The notes beneath the pieces were generated by a model, which made no database searches, was not told the origin of the DNA, and saw only the letters and a list, made by a program, of their open reading frames with translations. Below, piece after piece: positions 8,706-17,989 of a stretch of DNA of 64,000 bases. Every line of letters begins with the position of its first letter. Within the stretch, counting starts at the first letter, position 1. A program made the position numbers and the translations under genes. Source of the stretch: Turicibacter sanguinis (GTDB lineage Bacteria; Bacillota_I; Bacilli_A; MOL361; Turicibacteraceae); the NCBI RefSeq assembly GCF_013046825.1, contig NZ_CP053187.1, forward strand, positions 1,477,501-1,541,500, written 5' to 3'.

Positions 8706-9971
8706 TTGAAAGATAAATTGAATCAATTAGCAATTCCATTAATGTTAAATAATGTGTTAGGCCTATTAATTGGACTTTGTGATCAGGCAATGATTGGACA
8801 TGTTTCAATAACAGGGTTTGCAGCTGTTGGAATTGTAGCAGGAATTATTAATAGTTTATCTGGTGTGTTAGGGAGCATATCTATCACTTTTAATATTTTA
8901 GGGGCTCGTGCGAAAGGTGTTGAGGATGATGAATTATTGGAATCATATTACCAAATTCATCTGATACAAAGTTTAATGATTGGCCTCATCTTTACTAGTT
9001 TTGTTTTTCTTTTTGGAAGACCTATTCTTCAAATTGTTTATCAACTAGAAGGAAAAGTATTAGATGAAGCCATGAGTTATGCCTTTATTTTTAGCATGAC
9101 ACTTGGATTAAACTTACTTCTATTTACGGGTTCAGCCTATTTTAAAATAATGAATCAAACAAAGTATATTTTAATTAGTAACTTAACAGCGGCTATTTTA
9201 AATGTTATCTTTGATTATATTTTAATTTTTGGTTTGTTTGGATTGAAGCCACTTGGGATTATTGGAAATGCGATGGGTTCTGTATTAGCACTTCTTGTTA
9301 ATCTATGTATCTATTTCTTTGTTTTAAAAATGAGAATACGTAAGAAACCTAAGGCGCTAAATTTAGAACATCTTAAGTGTTCATTAAAATTATCCATGCC
9401 ATTAATGATTCAAGAATTCCTTGAAAGTACGGTTATTGTGCTAATTATAGGGGCATTAGTTGCCAGAATTGGATTACTTGAAGTGGCGGTTTATCAGCTA
9501 TTGACGATGATTATTGAGATTACATTGATGCCTACGTATGCGTATGGGCAAGGAGTATTGACCCTCATTGGAGAAGGGATAGAAAATTCGTCTAAAATTT
9601 TGTATCAGGGAATTATAAGGGCGCTTCTTTTTTACTTTATTTTCGCTACTTGTTTTATGATAAATCGTGAATCATTATTAGGGTTTATCACAAATCAGTC
9701 TGTGATGATTGAGACAGCAAGTAGCTACTTACCGTTTGTATACCTCATCTCAGTTTTATTCATTCCAATGACGTTGTATAAATTTAAATTACAAGCCATT
9801 GGTTCCACGAAAAGAGTCATTGCTGATACTTTAATTAGTTATAGTATAGGTCTTTTAGTTGCATTTTTATTGGGTTTAATTACTCAACGATTACTTAGTA
9901 TTTATATTGGACTAGGGAGTGCCTATTGTATTTGTCTATTTCTATTTAGAAGCCATTCGTTTAAAGTTTAA
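8706..9971 (+). CDS. MATE-family efflux transporter
   Basis: A 421-residue, roughly 12-helix exporter of the MATE family. The N terminus has LNQLAIPLMLNNVLGLLIGLCDQAMIG and the second repeat starts near residue 225 with KLSMPLMIQEFLESTV. MATE pumps expel cationic drugs, antibiotics or metabolites in exchange for Na+ or H+. The start is a TTG at 8706 with AAGGGG six bases upstream, and that site is locked in a hairpin preceded by a tiny leader frame, pointing to inducible translation by a ribosome-stalling compound. The cargo cannot be deduced. Confidence 0.85.
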   Translation: MKDKLNQLAIPLMLNNVLGLLIGLCDQAMIGHVSITGFAAVGIVAGIINSLSGVLGSISITFNILGARAKGVEDDELLESYYQIHLIQSLMIGLIFTSFVFLFGRPILQIVYQLEGKVLDEAMSYAFIFSMTLGLNLLLFTGSAYFKIMNQTKYILISNLTAAILNVIFDYILIFGLFGLKPLGIIGNAMGSVLALLVNLCIYFFVLKMRIRKKPKALNLEHLKCSLKLSMPLMIQEFLESTVIVLIIGALVARIGLLEVAVYQLLTMIIEITLMPTYAYGQGVLTLIGEGIENSSKILYQGIIRALLFYFIFATCFMINRESLLGFITNQSVMIETASSYLPFVYLISVLFIPMTLYKFKLQAIGSTKRVIADTLISYSIGLLVAFLLGLITQRLLSIYIGLGSAYCICLFLFRSHSFKV

Positions 9972-9978
9972 TAAATTT

Positions 9979-10014
9979 AAAAATCACTCTTCTTATTTGA
10001 TGAGTGATTTTTTT
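9979..10014 (+). terminator. Terminator after MATE gene
   Basis: Stem AATCACTC / GAGTGATT with a 12-base loop and a run of seven T. Confidence 0.85.
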
Positions 10015-10091
10015 AGTGGGTTACTATCAAATTTTTAAATATATTTGATGAAAAATGATATTAGAGTAAGGAGTATATATAAAGTAGGCAA

Positions 10092-10187
10092 ATGCTTAAA
10101 TTACAGTTTATGAAATCTTTTAAATCAAGAATAAAGCACGATGAAATAGAGATTATGCTCATCTCATTTTTAGAGGGATTAAAATAA
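10092..10187 (+). CDS. Possible 31-residue reading frame
   Basis: A short frame beginning MLKLQFMKSFKSRIK in the 290-base gap between the MATE gene and the response regulator. Its ribosome site is poor (GGAG 20 bases upstream), and I recognise no family. It may be a remnant or a chance frame. The rest of this gap holds only AT-rich sequence and the two-component promoter. Confidence 0.2.
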   Translation: MLKLQFMKSFKSRIKHDEIEIMLISFLEGLK

Positions 10188-10220
10188 TTTCTAAATTCAG
10201 AAACTATAAAGGATTTATTC

Positions 10221-10238
10221 TTCATATCTTCTTTATAT
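10221..10238 (+). promoter_or_regulatory. Tandem direct repeat, probable response-regulator site (copy 1)
   Basis: TTCATAT-N4-TTTATAT gives two 7-base repeats with 11-base spacing, the pattern bound by OmpR-family dimers. It lies just upstream of the response regulator's putative -10 (TAAAAT). The same arrangement recurs at 12323-12340. Confidence 0.55.
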
Positions 10239-10282
10239 TTATTTGATAAAATGATGAAGTGACTAAAAAAGGAGTTGTCTGG

Positions 10283-10963
10283 GTGAATATTTTATTAATT
10301 GAAGATGAAGTGCTGGTTTTAGATGCATTAAAAGCTTATCTTGAACGTGAGCAATATCGAGTATTTGTAGCAACAACAGGAAATGAAGGATTGACTATTT
10401 TTGAAAAAGAAAAAATAGATCTCGTTATTTTAGACCTCATGCTACCCGATATGAAAGGGGAAGAGATTTGCCAACAAATTCGTGCTATTTCGGATGTTTA
10501 CTTGTTCATGTTAACAGCTAAAGGGAGTCTTGAACATCGAATTTTAGGATTAAATTTAGGAGCTGATGATTATCTAGTTAAACCATTTAGTCCTCGTGAA
10601 CTAGTCGCGCGGATTAAAACAGTGGTTAGAAGAATGAATGGACCTTTACAAAATATAAACCTATATGATGATGGTTATTTACTGATTGATCAATCCAAAA
10701 GAATCGTTAAAGTTCAAGAAGAAATCGTTCCCTTTACAACAACCGAATTTAATTTGCTTGTTTTGTTAATGGATAATAAAGGTAAAGTTTTGACGCGAGA
10801 ACAATTGATTAATCAGATACTCGGTTTTGATTTTAATGGCTATGATCGCACAATTGATGTGCATATCAAAAATATTCGTAAAAAAATTGAACAAGATACA
10901 AAACAGCCCCGCTATATAGTGACTGTTATGAAAGTGGGATATAAATTTGGGGGGCACTTTTAA
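10283..10963 (+). CDS. OmpR-family response regulator
   Basis: A 226-residue regulator with receiver domain (phospho-acceptor Asp51 in LVILDLMLPD, acidic pair near residue 8, Lys in VKPFSPRE) and an OmpR/PhoB winged-helix domain ending in YIVTVMKVGYKFG. The GTG at 10283 has GGAG eight bases upstream and fits the family N terminus (NILLIEDE). The in-frame GTG at 10259 lacks a site. It overlaps the kinase gene (TAATG). Repeats upstream of this gene and of the copper-domain gene at 12376 suggest that it controls both itself and that gene. Confidence 0.9.
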   Translation: MNILLIEDEVLVLDALKAYLEREQYRVFVATTGNEGLTIFEKEKIDLVILDLMLPDMKGEEICQQIRAISDVYLFMLTAKGSLEHRILGLNLGADDYLVKPFSPRELVARIKTVVRRMNGPLQNINLYDDGYLLIDQSKRIVKVQEEIVPFTTTEFNLLVLLMDNKGKVLTREQLINQILGFDFNGYDRTIDVHIKNIRKKIEQDTKQPRYIVTVMKVGYKFGGHF

Positions 10964-12318
10964 TGGTTAGTATTAGAAGACAATTAACTGTCATGTTTTT
11001 TGGATGTGCTAGTTTAACCGCTATTTTAATTTATTATTTTGTCAATTTAACCATTTGTTCTCGAATAGATGAGTATATGATGGAAAATCAGGAAAAACGT
11101 AATGAACGCTTGGTCACCTATTTTGAAGATTATTATCAGAAAAATAAGCAGTTCTCATCTGATGCAGGTTCCGAACTAATGCACGAAGCTTATATGAATC
11201 AATTTTGTTTGATTTTAATGGATTCAAATCAAAATGTCATTTGGGGGATGAGTCCCGATTCAATAAAAGGAGATAGTATGGCTCCAATATCTGGGGACTA
11301 TCAGGCAAAGATATACGAACTAAAAGTAGATGATGAGCTAATTGGATATTTAGAAATTGGTCAGCATACCCCATTATTATTATCTCAACAAGATCTTGAT
11401 TTTAAAGAATCGATTAATCGAAGTATGATATTAAGTACGCTAGTCGCAATTGTGATTATTTTAGGATTGAGTATTCTATTCTCTAAACCTTTATCAAAGG
11501 CAATTCATGACGTTTCAAATATGGCATTTAAAATCTCAAAGGGAGTATTTGATTTACGGATTCAACGTAAAAGTAAAATTCGAGAAATACAAATTTTAAA
11601 TAATAGTATTAATGAATTAGCAGATAAGTTACAACAACAGGATACATTAAGAAAACAATTAATCTCTGATGTATCACATGAGTTGAGAACGCCATTAAAT
11701 ATTCTACAAACTAATTTTGAGGCGATGATTGATGGAGTATTGCCATTAAATCAAGAACGATTACAATCGCTTAATAGTGAGGTCATTCGCTTTGGAGAAT
11801 TATTAAAAAATCTAGAAGTGTTGAAGAGATTCGATTCGGGAGATGAAAAATCGATGTATGCCCCATTATCTTTATTTGAGCTGATTAACGGGATGGAATC
11901 AGAAATAAAAGCTCTATTATCCCAAAAATATATTCAGTATGAATTTAATTCAAGTCTTCTAGAAACAGATCTTATCATTGGAAATTCAAATCAAATTAAA
12001 CAGGTTATCTTAAATTTAGTTTCAAATAGTTTTAAATTTACCAAAGAATATGGGGTTGTTTTAATTAAGTTATCCAAAACATCAGATGAAATTATTTTAC
12101 ATGTTGAAGATAATGGAATAGGGATTAAAGAAGATGAAATACCCTATCTATTTGAACGATTTTATCGCTCAGCTCAGATTCGTCATCAAACAGAGGGTAG
12201 CGGCATCGGCTTAAGTATTGTAAAAAAAATTATTGATTTACATGATGCAAAGGTTGAAATTAAAAGTGAAGTGGGGGCAGGAACAATTGTTGAAATTCAT
12301 TTTTTAAAAGTTATTTAA
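10963..12318 (+). CDS. Sensor histidine kinase
   Basis: A 451-residue membrane kinase: helix at about 8-28, extracytoplasmic sensor of around 125 residues, second helix at 155-174, HAMP linker, H-box SDVSHELRTP with His239, then an ATPase domain with NLVSNSFKF, DNGIGI and GSGIGLSIV. It is paired with the OmpR-type regulator directly upstream. The sensor domain has no cysteine-rich or His-rich metal motif that I can see. A copper or envelope-stress signal is inferred only from its neighbours. Confidence 0.9.
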   Translation: MVSIRRQLTVMFFGCASLTAILIYYFVNLTICSRIDEYMMENQEKRNERLVTYFEDYYQKNKQFSSDAGSELMHEAYMNQFCLILMDSNQNVIWGMSPDSIKGDSMAPISGDYQAKIYELKVDDELIGYLEIGQHTPLLLSQQDLDFKESINRSMILSTLVAIVIILGLSILFSKPLSKAIHDVSNMAFKISKGVFDLRIQRKSKIREIQILNNSINELADKLQQQDTLRKQLISDVSHELRTPLNILQTNFEAMIDGVLPLNQERLQSLNSEVIRFGELLKNLEVLKRFDSGDEKSMYAPLSLFELINGMESEIKALLSQKYIQYEFNSSLLETDLIIGNSNQIKQVILNLVSNSFKFTKEYGVVLIKLSKTSDEIILHVEDNGIGIKEDEIPYLFERFYRSAQIRHQTEGSGIGLSIVKKIIDLHDAKVEIKSEVGAGTIVEIHFLKVI

Positions 12319-12322
12319 TTTC

Positions 12323-12340
12323 TTCATATTATCTTTATAT
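12323..12340 (+). promoter_or_regulatory. Tandem direct repeat, probable response-regulator site (copy 2)
   Basis: TTCATAT-N4-TTTATAT again with 11-base spacing, directly upstream of the HMA/TauE-SafE gene. The half-sites and spacing are the same as at 10221-10238. Confidence 0.55.
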
Positions 12341-12375
12341 CTTTTTGTTATTGTGTTAGGGAAGAGGTGTTGAAG

Positions 12376-13638
12376 ATGAAAAAAATGACCTTTGTAATTG
12401 AAGGTATGAGTTGTATGAGCTGCAAGCAAACGATTGAAAAACGATTAAAAAAGCAAAATGGAATCAAAAAAGTGGGAATTAACTATGAAGCAAAACGGTT
12501 GAATATTACATTTGACGAATCTTTAATTTCTATAGAACACTTAAAATTAGAGTTAGAATTATTAGGGTATCAATTAAAAACTGAAAAAGAGGCAAGAGAA
12601 GATAAAAAATTAATCCTATTAGCCATTATTTTAATAGCAATTATCTATTTTTTATTTGAACGAGTTACTCCAGATTTTAGTGGATTATTAACCTCAAATC
12701 AAAACCTAAGTTATATTATTTTATTTATTATTGGGATTACGACTTCTTTTCACTGTGTCTCTATGTGTGGAAGTCTTGCTCTTTCACAAGTGATTCATCA
12801 TGAAAATCAAGTTAAACGAAACATTCTTTATAATTTAGGACGTATTATTTCGTATACCCTACTAGGGGGTATCATTGGATTGCTTGGAGGGGTTGTCACA
12901 ACGGATATTCCATTCTTTAATTTGATGCCAATTATTTTAGGGATTATTATGATTGTCATGGGATTAAGTAAATTCGGATTAATTAGAGAATTAAAAATAC
13001 CAATGTTTAAATTAGGACGATATAAATCAAAGTTCCAATGTCAAGGACCTTTTATTTTAGGTCTTGCTAATGGACTAATGCCATGTGGGCCATTACAACT
13101 CATGCAGTTGTATGCATTAGGAACTGGTACTTTTATACAAGGGGCATTAGCGATGTTTTTCTTTAGTCTTGGAACAGTTCCGTTAATGCTAGGGCTTGGT
13201 TTGTTTTTAAATAAACTATCTGCTTTTTCGCGGACATTTGTCTTTAAACTAGGAGCTATCCTAATTATCTTTTTAGGAATCAATATGACATTAAATGGAT
13301 TAACAACGATTGGCTTCGGTTCAACTTTAAGTTTGCAAACTGAATCTCGAATTGAAGCAGAAATGATGGAGGGGAAGCAGGTCGTCGAATTTGATCTAGG
13401 TCGTCGTAATTACGAAGAGATTGTTGTTCAAAAAGGAGTGCCTGTTGAGCTAATAATCAACGCCAGTCAAGGAACGCTCAATGGTTGTAATCGTACACTT
13501 ATTTTAAAAGATTTTAATTTGAAATCAGATTTAAAAGTTGGAGAGAATGTAATTAAATTTATGCCAACTAAAACAGGGACCTTTACCTATTCATGTTGGA
13601 TGGGAATGATTCGAAATACAATTAAAGTAATTGATTAA
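12376..13638 (+). CDS. HMA / sulfite-exporter-like (TauE/SafE, UreH) / cupredoxin fusion, copper handling
   Basis: A 420-residue three-part protein. Residues 1-70 are a heavy-metal-associated domain with GMSCMSC (Cys13, Cys16). The middle is a membrane domain of about six helices of the TauE/SafE-UreH type, with the internal patterns SFHCVSMCGSLALS and NGLMPCGPLQLMQLYALG. The final 95 residues look like a cupredoxin-type domain, with conserved Cys in NGCNRTL and the TYSCWMGM motif. This suggests transfer of copper across the membrane or copper-centre assembly or defence. It lies between a two-component system and csoR-copA-copZ. ATG 12376 has AGAGGTG upstream. The upstream GTG is less likely. 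Confidence 0.8.
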   Translation: MKKMTFVIEGMSCMSCKQTIEKRLKKQNGIKKVGINYEAKRLNITFDESLISIEHLKLELELLGYQLKTEKEAREDKKLILLAIILIAIIYFLFERVTPDFSGLLTSNQNLSYIILFIIGITTSFHCVSMCGSLALSQVIHHENQVKRNILYNLGRIISYTLLGGIIGLLGGVVTTDIPFFNLMPIILGIIMIVMGLSKFGLIRELKIPMFKLGRYKSKFQCQGPFILGLANGLMPCGPLQLMQLYALGTGTFIQGALAMFFFSLGTVPLMLGLGLFLNKLSAFSRTFVFKLGAILIIFLGINMTLNGLTTIGFGSTLSLQTESRIEAEMMEGKQVVEFDLGRRNYEEIVVQKGVPVELIINASQGTLNGCNRTLILKDFNLKSDLKVGENVIKFMPTKTGTFTYSCWMGMIRNTIKVID

Positions 13639-13673
13639 AAAATTGGGATTTTTTTTAAAATCCCAATTTTTTT
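13637..13673 (+). terminator. Terminator before csoR
   Basis: Stem AAAAATTGGGATT / AATCCCAATTTTT followed by T residues. Confidence 0.8.
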
Positions 13674-13688
13674 ATAATAAGTTTTTGG

Positions 13689-13716
13689 TTGACAATAATA
13701 AGAATGGCATTATAAT
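13689..13716 (+). promoter_or_regulatory. csoR-copA-copZ promoter
   Basis: TTGACA and TATAAT with a 16-base spacer, about 40 bases before csoR. Confidence 0.8.
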
Positions 13717-13721
13717 ATAAC

Positions 13722-13752
13722 CATAGACCCCCACCCCGGGGGAGGGAGGTAT
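13722..13752 (+). promoter_or_regulatory. CsoR-type operator
   Basis: A GC-rich inverted repeat in otherwise AT-rich DNA: a CCCCC...GGGGG core flanked by TAGA and GGTATA, just downstream of the -10. It resembles known CsoR sites and would block transcription when copper is low. Confidence 0.6.
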
Positions 13753-13757
13753 AGTTA

Positions 13758-14024
13758 ATGAACGAAGAACGAAAAAAAGCACTACAATCATTAAAAACAG
13801 CTAAAGGTCAAATAGATGGAATTATTAAAATGATTGAAGAAGAACGTTACTGCATGGATATTTCAAATCAAATTGTAGCAGCGCAAGCGTTACTAAAACG
13901 TTCGAATCTTTTAATTTTAAAACAACATTTAAATCATTGTGTGAAACAGGCTGTTATAAACGGTGAAAGCGACGAGAAAATAGATGAAATTATGACCATA
14001 CTCGAAAAAGCAATGTCTAAATAA
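13758..14024 (+). CDS. csoR: Copper-sensing repressor CsoR
   Basis: An 88-residue all-helical CsoR/RcnR protein. The Cu(I) ligands of the family are present: Cys32 in RYCMDI, His57 and Cys61 in KQHLNHC. Apo-CsoR binds DNA and copper releases it. It is the first gene of the copper operon, preceded by a strong promoter and a GC-rich operator. GGGAGGT lies eight bases before the ATG. Confidence 0.92.
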   Translation: MNEERKKALQSLKTAKGQIDGIIKMIEEERYCMDISNQIVAAQALLKRSNLLILKQHLNHCVKQAVINGESDEKIDEIMTILEKAMSK

Positions 14025-14038
14025 AGTGAGGTGATATT

Positions 14039-16468
14039 ATGGAAAGTAAGTCAATGAAAATTGAAGGAATGACCTGTTCTGCTTGCGCAAATCGGGTTGA
14101 AAAAGTTGTTTCTAAATTAGATGGCATAAATAAAGCCTCTGTAAACTTCGCAACTGAAACTTTGAGTGTTGAATACGAGACTGGAAAAGTAACGGAGCAA
14201 AACATTCAAGAAGCAGTAGAAAAAGCAGGGTATAAAATTCATAAGAATATGAAGACCTATACAGTAGATGTTAAGGGAATGACTTGTTCTGCTTGCGCAA
14301 ATCGCATTGAAAAAGTAACCGGAAAAATTTTAGGTGTTGAAAATTCAACCGTCAACTTTGCAACCGAAAAATTAACAGTTACGCTTGATGAAAATCAAGT
14401 GACATACGGTCAAATTAAAGCAGCCGTAGAAAAAGCAGGGTACGAGATAATTAAAGAAGAACAAAAAGAAACAGAAGTGAAAACAAAAGATGAATCATCA
14501 AAATTATTAACTCGTTTCATTGTTTCTTTAATTTTTGCAGTCCCATTATTAATTATTTCAATGGGACACATGGTAGGAATGCCTCTTCCAAAAATGATTG
14601 ATCCGATGATGAATCCTTTAAACTTTGCACTCATCCAACTTGTTTTAACGTTACCTGTTGTGATTGCAGGGTATAAGTTCTATAAAATTGGATTAAAAAA
14701 TTTAATTAAACTAAGCCCTAACATGGATTCTTTAATTGCTATAGGAACATTAACAGCATTTTTCTACAGTGTATTCGGAATTTATATGATTACAAAAGGT
14801 GATACATCGTACGCTATGCACTTATATTTTGAGTCAGCAGCCGTTATCTTAACGTTAATTACGCTAGGTAAATATTTAGAAGCTGTTTCGAAAGGAAAAA
14901 CATCTCAAGCTATTCAAGCTTTAATGGGATTGGCTCCAAAGACTGCAACCATTGAACGTCGTGGCCAAGAGTTAGTGTTACCGATTGAAGAAGTATTAGT
15001 TGGAGATATCGTAATTGTAAAACCAGGTGAAAAATTACCGGTAGATGGCGTGGTAATAGAAGGAAGCAGTGCCGTGGATGAATCGATGTTAACAGGTGAA
15101 AGTATTCCGGTCGAGAAGTCTGAAGGTAGCTTAGTCATTGGTGCTAGTCTCAACAAGACAGGATACATCAAATATCAAGCGACAAAGGTTGGGAAAGATA
15201 CAGCTCTCTCTCAAATCGTAAAACTTGTGGAAGATGCTCAGGGACAAAAAGCACCAATTGCTAAAATGGCAGATATTATTTCGTCATACTTCGTGCCGAT
15301 TGTTATTGGACTTGCCATTATCTCCTCGTTAGCTTGGTTATTTGCCGGAGAAACAGGAGTCTTTGCATTATCAATCTTCATTGCTGTTTTAGTTATTGCC
15401 TGTCCTTGTGCTTTAGGACTGGCAACCCCAACTGCCATTATGGTTGGAACCGGAAAAGGTGCTGAATATGGGGTCTTAATCAAAGGTGGAGAAGCATTAG
15501 AGACAACGTATAAATTAAATACCGTTGTCTTTGATAAAACAGGAACAATTACAGAAGGTAAACCAAAAGTAACAGATATTATTACTATTGATACATTAGA
15601 AGATGAGATTTTAGCGTTAGCAGCAAGCGCGGAAAAGGGATCAGAACATCCACTTGGAGAAGCTATTGTACGCGCAGCAGAAGAACGTAACTTATCATTT
15701 AGAAGTATTAGTCAATTTAATGCGATTCCAGGACACGGGATTGAAGTTTTAATTGATAAAAGAGATATTTTATTAGGTAATAAAAAATTAATGAATGAGA
15801 AAAATATTGATATTAGTTCTGTTAATCTCCAAGCAGATCAATTAGCAACAGATGGAAAAACACCCATGTATATTGCAGTTGATAATAAGTTAGCCGGAAT
15901 TATTGCTGTAGCTGATACGGTGAAACCAAGTAGCCAAAAGGCAATTGAAACGCTACATGCGATGGGAATCAAAGTAGCGATGATTACAGGTGATAATAAA
16001 AAAACGGCAGAAGCTATTGCCAAGCAAGTGAAAATAGACATTGTTTTAGCAGATGTTTTACCTGCTGATAAAGCAAATGAAGTAAAAAAACTTCAAGCTA
16101 ATGGTGATTTAGTTGCCATGGTTGGTGATGGAATTAATGATGCACCGGCTTTAGCACAAGCTAATGTTGGAATTGCGATTGGAAGTGGAACTGACGTTGC
16201 AATTGAATCAGCAGATATCGTCTTAATGAGAAGCGACTTAATGGACGTTTCGACAGCGATTAAATTAAGTAAAGCAACGATTCGTAATATTAAACAGAAC
16301 TTATTCTGGGCATTTGGATATAATATTTTAGGAATTCCAGTTGCGATGGGAATATTACATATCTTTGGAGGGCCGTTATTAAATCCAATGATTGCAGCGG
16401 CTGCCATGAGTTTAAGTTCTGTTTCAGTTTTATTAAATGCATTAAGATTACGTAATTTTAATGCTTAA
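14039..16468 (+). CDS. copA: Copper-exporting P1B-type ATPase CopA
   Basis: An 809-residue Cu(I) pump of usual length. Two N-terminal HMA domains carry GMTCSAC (Cys13/16 and Cys83/86). The membrane metal site CPC is near residue 455, the phosphorylated Asp of DKTG near 498, then SEHPLGEAI and [15 protein letters not shown], and the eight membrane helices expected. It exports Cu+ from the cytoplasm at the cost of ATP. It starts 14 bases after csoR and is followed by copZ, so expression should rise with copper. Confidence 0.95.
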   Translation: MESKSMKIEGMTCSACANRVEKVVSKLDGINKASVNFATETLSVEYETGKVTEQNIQEAVEKAGYKIHKNMKTYTVDVKGMTCSACANRIEKVTGKILGVENSTVNFATEKLTVTLDENQVTYGQIKAAVEKAGYEIIKEEQKETEVKTKDESSKLLTRFIVSLIFAVPLLIISMGHMVGMPLPKMIDPMMNPLNFALIQLVLTLPVVIAGYKFYKIGLKNLIKLSPNMDSLIAIGTLTAFFYSVFGIYMITKGDTSYAMHLYFESAAVILTLITLGKYLEAVSKGKTSQAIQALMGLAPKTATIERRGQELVLPIEEVLVGDIVIVKPGEKLPVDGVVIEGSSAVDESMLTGESIPVEKSEGSLVIGASLNKTGYIKYQATKVGKDTALSQIVKLVEDAQGQKAPIAKMADIISSYFVPIVIGLAIISSLAWLFAGETGVFALSIFIAVLVIACPCALGLATPTAIMVGTGKGAEYGVLIKGGEALETTYKLNTVVFDKTGTITEGKPKVTDIITIDTLEDEILALAASAEKGSEHPLGEAIVRAAEERNLSFRSISQFNAIPGHGIEVLIDKRDILLGNKKLMNEKNIDISSVNLQADQLATDGKTPMYIAVDNKLAGIIAVADTVKPSSQKAIETLHAMGIKVAMITGDNKKTAEAIAKQVKIDIVLADVLPADKANEVKKLQANGDLVAMVGDGINDAPALAQANVGIAIGSGTDVAIESADIVLMRSDLMDVSTAIKLSKATIRNIKQNLFWAFGYNILGIPVAMGILHIFGGPLLNPMIAAAAMSLSSVSVLLNALRLRNFNA

Positions 16469-16488
16469 AAGTTAAGGAGGAATTAAAG

Positions 16489-16692
16489 ATGAAAAAGAAA
16501 ATTCAATTAGATGGTATGAGCTGTGGACACTGTGTGGCACATGTTAAAGAAGCATTAGAAACATTAGAAAATACAACAGATATCCAAGTTGAATTAGGAA
16601 CACAGTCAGTACTTGTTGAAACAGGAGCAACTGATGAATTAATCCGTCAAGCAATTGATGAGGCAGGATATACAGTCGTATCGATTGACTAA
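16489..16692 (+). CDS. copZ: Copper chaperone CopZ
   Basis: A 67-residue single HMA domain with the metal-binding motif GMSCGHC near the N terminus. It carries Cu(I) in the cytoplasm and hands it to CopA or CsoR. Strong ribosome site AAGGAGG. It is the last gene of the operon and ends in a terminator. Confidence 0.93.
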   Translation: MKKKIQLDGMSCGHCVAHVKEALETLENTTDIQVELGTQSVLVETGATDELIRQAIDEAGYTVVSID

Positions 16693-16721
16693 TAAAGTTT
16701 TGAATTAATCTAGCTCATAAC

Positions 16722-16755
16722 AAAAAGCTGTTCACAATACTGTGGACAGCTTTTT
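16722..16755. terminator. Bidirectional terminator after copZ
   Basis: AAAAAGCTGTTCACA / TGTGGACAGCTTTTT with a 4-base loop, shared with the converging minus-strand gene. Confidence 0.85.
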
Positions 16756-16761
16756 GTTGTG

Positions 16762-17109
16762 TTAAAAATAAGGTAATAAAATAAACCATAATAGATGAAG
16801 GCAGTTAATAAAGAAATAAAATCCAAGTAAGATGAAGATACAAAAGTTTGTTAACTTAATCATCTTTGGAGTTGCAGATTGTAATCGATAATAAAGATAA
16901 ATGAATAGCAGAGCCGGGATTATTCCCTTAACAAAAAAGGTTGCAAAACTATTTTCTATGATTGAAGCCATTACAGGATTAGCCTCGATAATAAGCCCAG
17001 TACGAACTAAGATGAGCGTTAATAAAATATCACTAATATTTAAAATATATAGGATAATGAGCTTGATTTTTATCGTACTTAAACTGGATTGTTTGATAAA
17101 CTGAAACAT
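16762..17109 (-). CDS. Small membrane protein, DUF5658-like
   Basis: About 115 residues with three to four membrane helices. LNISDILLTLILVRTGLIIEANPVMASII matches the pattern of DUF5658 proteins (a helix with Asp, then EANP). Function unknown. The start at 17109 (MFQFIKQ) is chosen because GGAGGGG lies just upstream of it. It is a single-gene unit divergent from the TraX-BceAB operon, so the intergenic palindrome could affect it too. Confidence 0.65.
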   Translation of the reverse strand: MFQFIKQSSLSTIKIKLIILYILNISDILLTLILVRTGLIIEANPVMASIIENSFATFFVKGIIPALLFIYLYYRLQSATPKMIKLTNFCIFILLGFYFFINCLHLLWFILLPYF

Positions 17110-17182
17110 TTGTAACCCCTCCACCTTCACAAAGATCTTCTTATATTTAATATAGGGTGGTCGAGTTATTTATATTCACTTA

Positions 17183-17200
17183 TCTTACAAATTTGTAAGA
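17183..17200. promoter_or_regulatory. Perfect palindrome fitting the BceR-type site
   Basis: TCTTACAAATTTGTAAGA is an exact 18-base palindrome. Its core TTACA-AATT-TGTAA fits the TnACA-N4-TGTAA motif reported for BceR-like regulators. It lies 32 bases upstream of a TATAAT (17232-17237) that has no good -35, as expected of an activated promoter. Confidence 0.6.
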
Positions 17201-17272
17201 GAGTTCAATAGGTAATGTAAGACGTACTTTGTATAATGAAGACTATAACATGAACAATAAGGAGGTAGGGTT

Positions 17273-17974
17273 TTGCTTAAATTAAGTTCATTTCAATTAA
17301 AACTTTTTGCTATGATCTTCATGGTAATGGATCATTTGTATACGTATTTGAATATGAGAGGTGGCTTAGAAATTCCAATCTGGTTTGGTTATATCGGAAA
17401 AATTTCAGCGCCTATATTCTTTTACTTAATTGTTGAAGGATTTTTCCACACTCGAAATCGAAATAAATATATGTTAAGGTTATTTAGTTTCGGTGCTATC
17501 ATGATTGGAGTTGACCTATTGCTAGGCATCCATAATAATATTTTCTTATCGCTTGGATTATCGGTTGCATTAATGAATATGATTGAATTTGGAAAAAAAT
17601 CAGAGCGATATAGGCTAAGTATTATATTTTCTATCTTGATAGGTCTATTGGCAGTGGTGACAGAAGCTTCAATCTATGGTGTGATCGTGACACTCATCTT
17701 TTATTTCCTGCGTAATAAAAAGGGATGGATGGCCTTTGTTTATACTGTGTTCAGTATCTTACCGCTATTGAGCGCAATAAGCATGGGACCTGATTTTTTA
17801 GAAGCTATTTTTCTTTGGGATTATCAATGGATGATGTTCTTAGCTATTCCATTTATCTTGTTATATAATGGAGAACTTGGCTTTAATAATAAATTTACAA
17901 AATGGATGTTTTACTTATTCTATCCACTTCATTTAATCATCATTGTATTATTAGCGAAATATATCACAGCATAA
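17273..17974 (+). CDS. TraX-family membrane protein
   Basis: A 233-residue protein with about eight membrane helices that matches the TraX family (FQLKLFAMIFMVMDHLYTYL at the start, then FFYLIVEGFFHTRNRNKY). F-plasmid TraX acetylates pilin, but chromosomal copies in Bacillota are of unknown function and probably modify an envelope component. It begins with TTG behind AAGGAGG and lies 15 bases before the BceA-type ATPase gene, in the same operon behind a BceR-like site. This suggests a part in resistance to cell-wall-active peptides. Confidence 0.8.
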   Translation: MLKLSSFQLKLFAMIFMVMDHLYTYLNMRGGLEIPIWFGYIGKISAPIFFYLIVEGFFHTRNRNKYMLRLFSFGAIMIGVDLLLGIHNNIFLSLGLSVALMNMIEFGKKSERYRLSIIFSILIGLLAVVTEASIYGVIVTLIFYFLRNKKGWMAFVYTVFSILPLLSAISMGPDFLEAIFLWDYQWMMFLAIPFILLYNGELGFNNKFTKWMFYLFYPLHLIIIVLLAKYITA

Positions 17975-17989
17975 AGGAGAATTTTATAG

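Noticed and set aside
14410-16407. Long minus-strand frames inside copA
   Set aside because: They mirror the conserved P-type ATPase codons, lack ribosome sites and show no family features.
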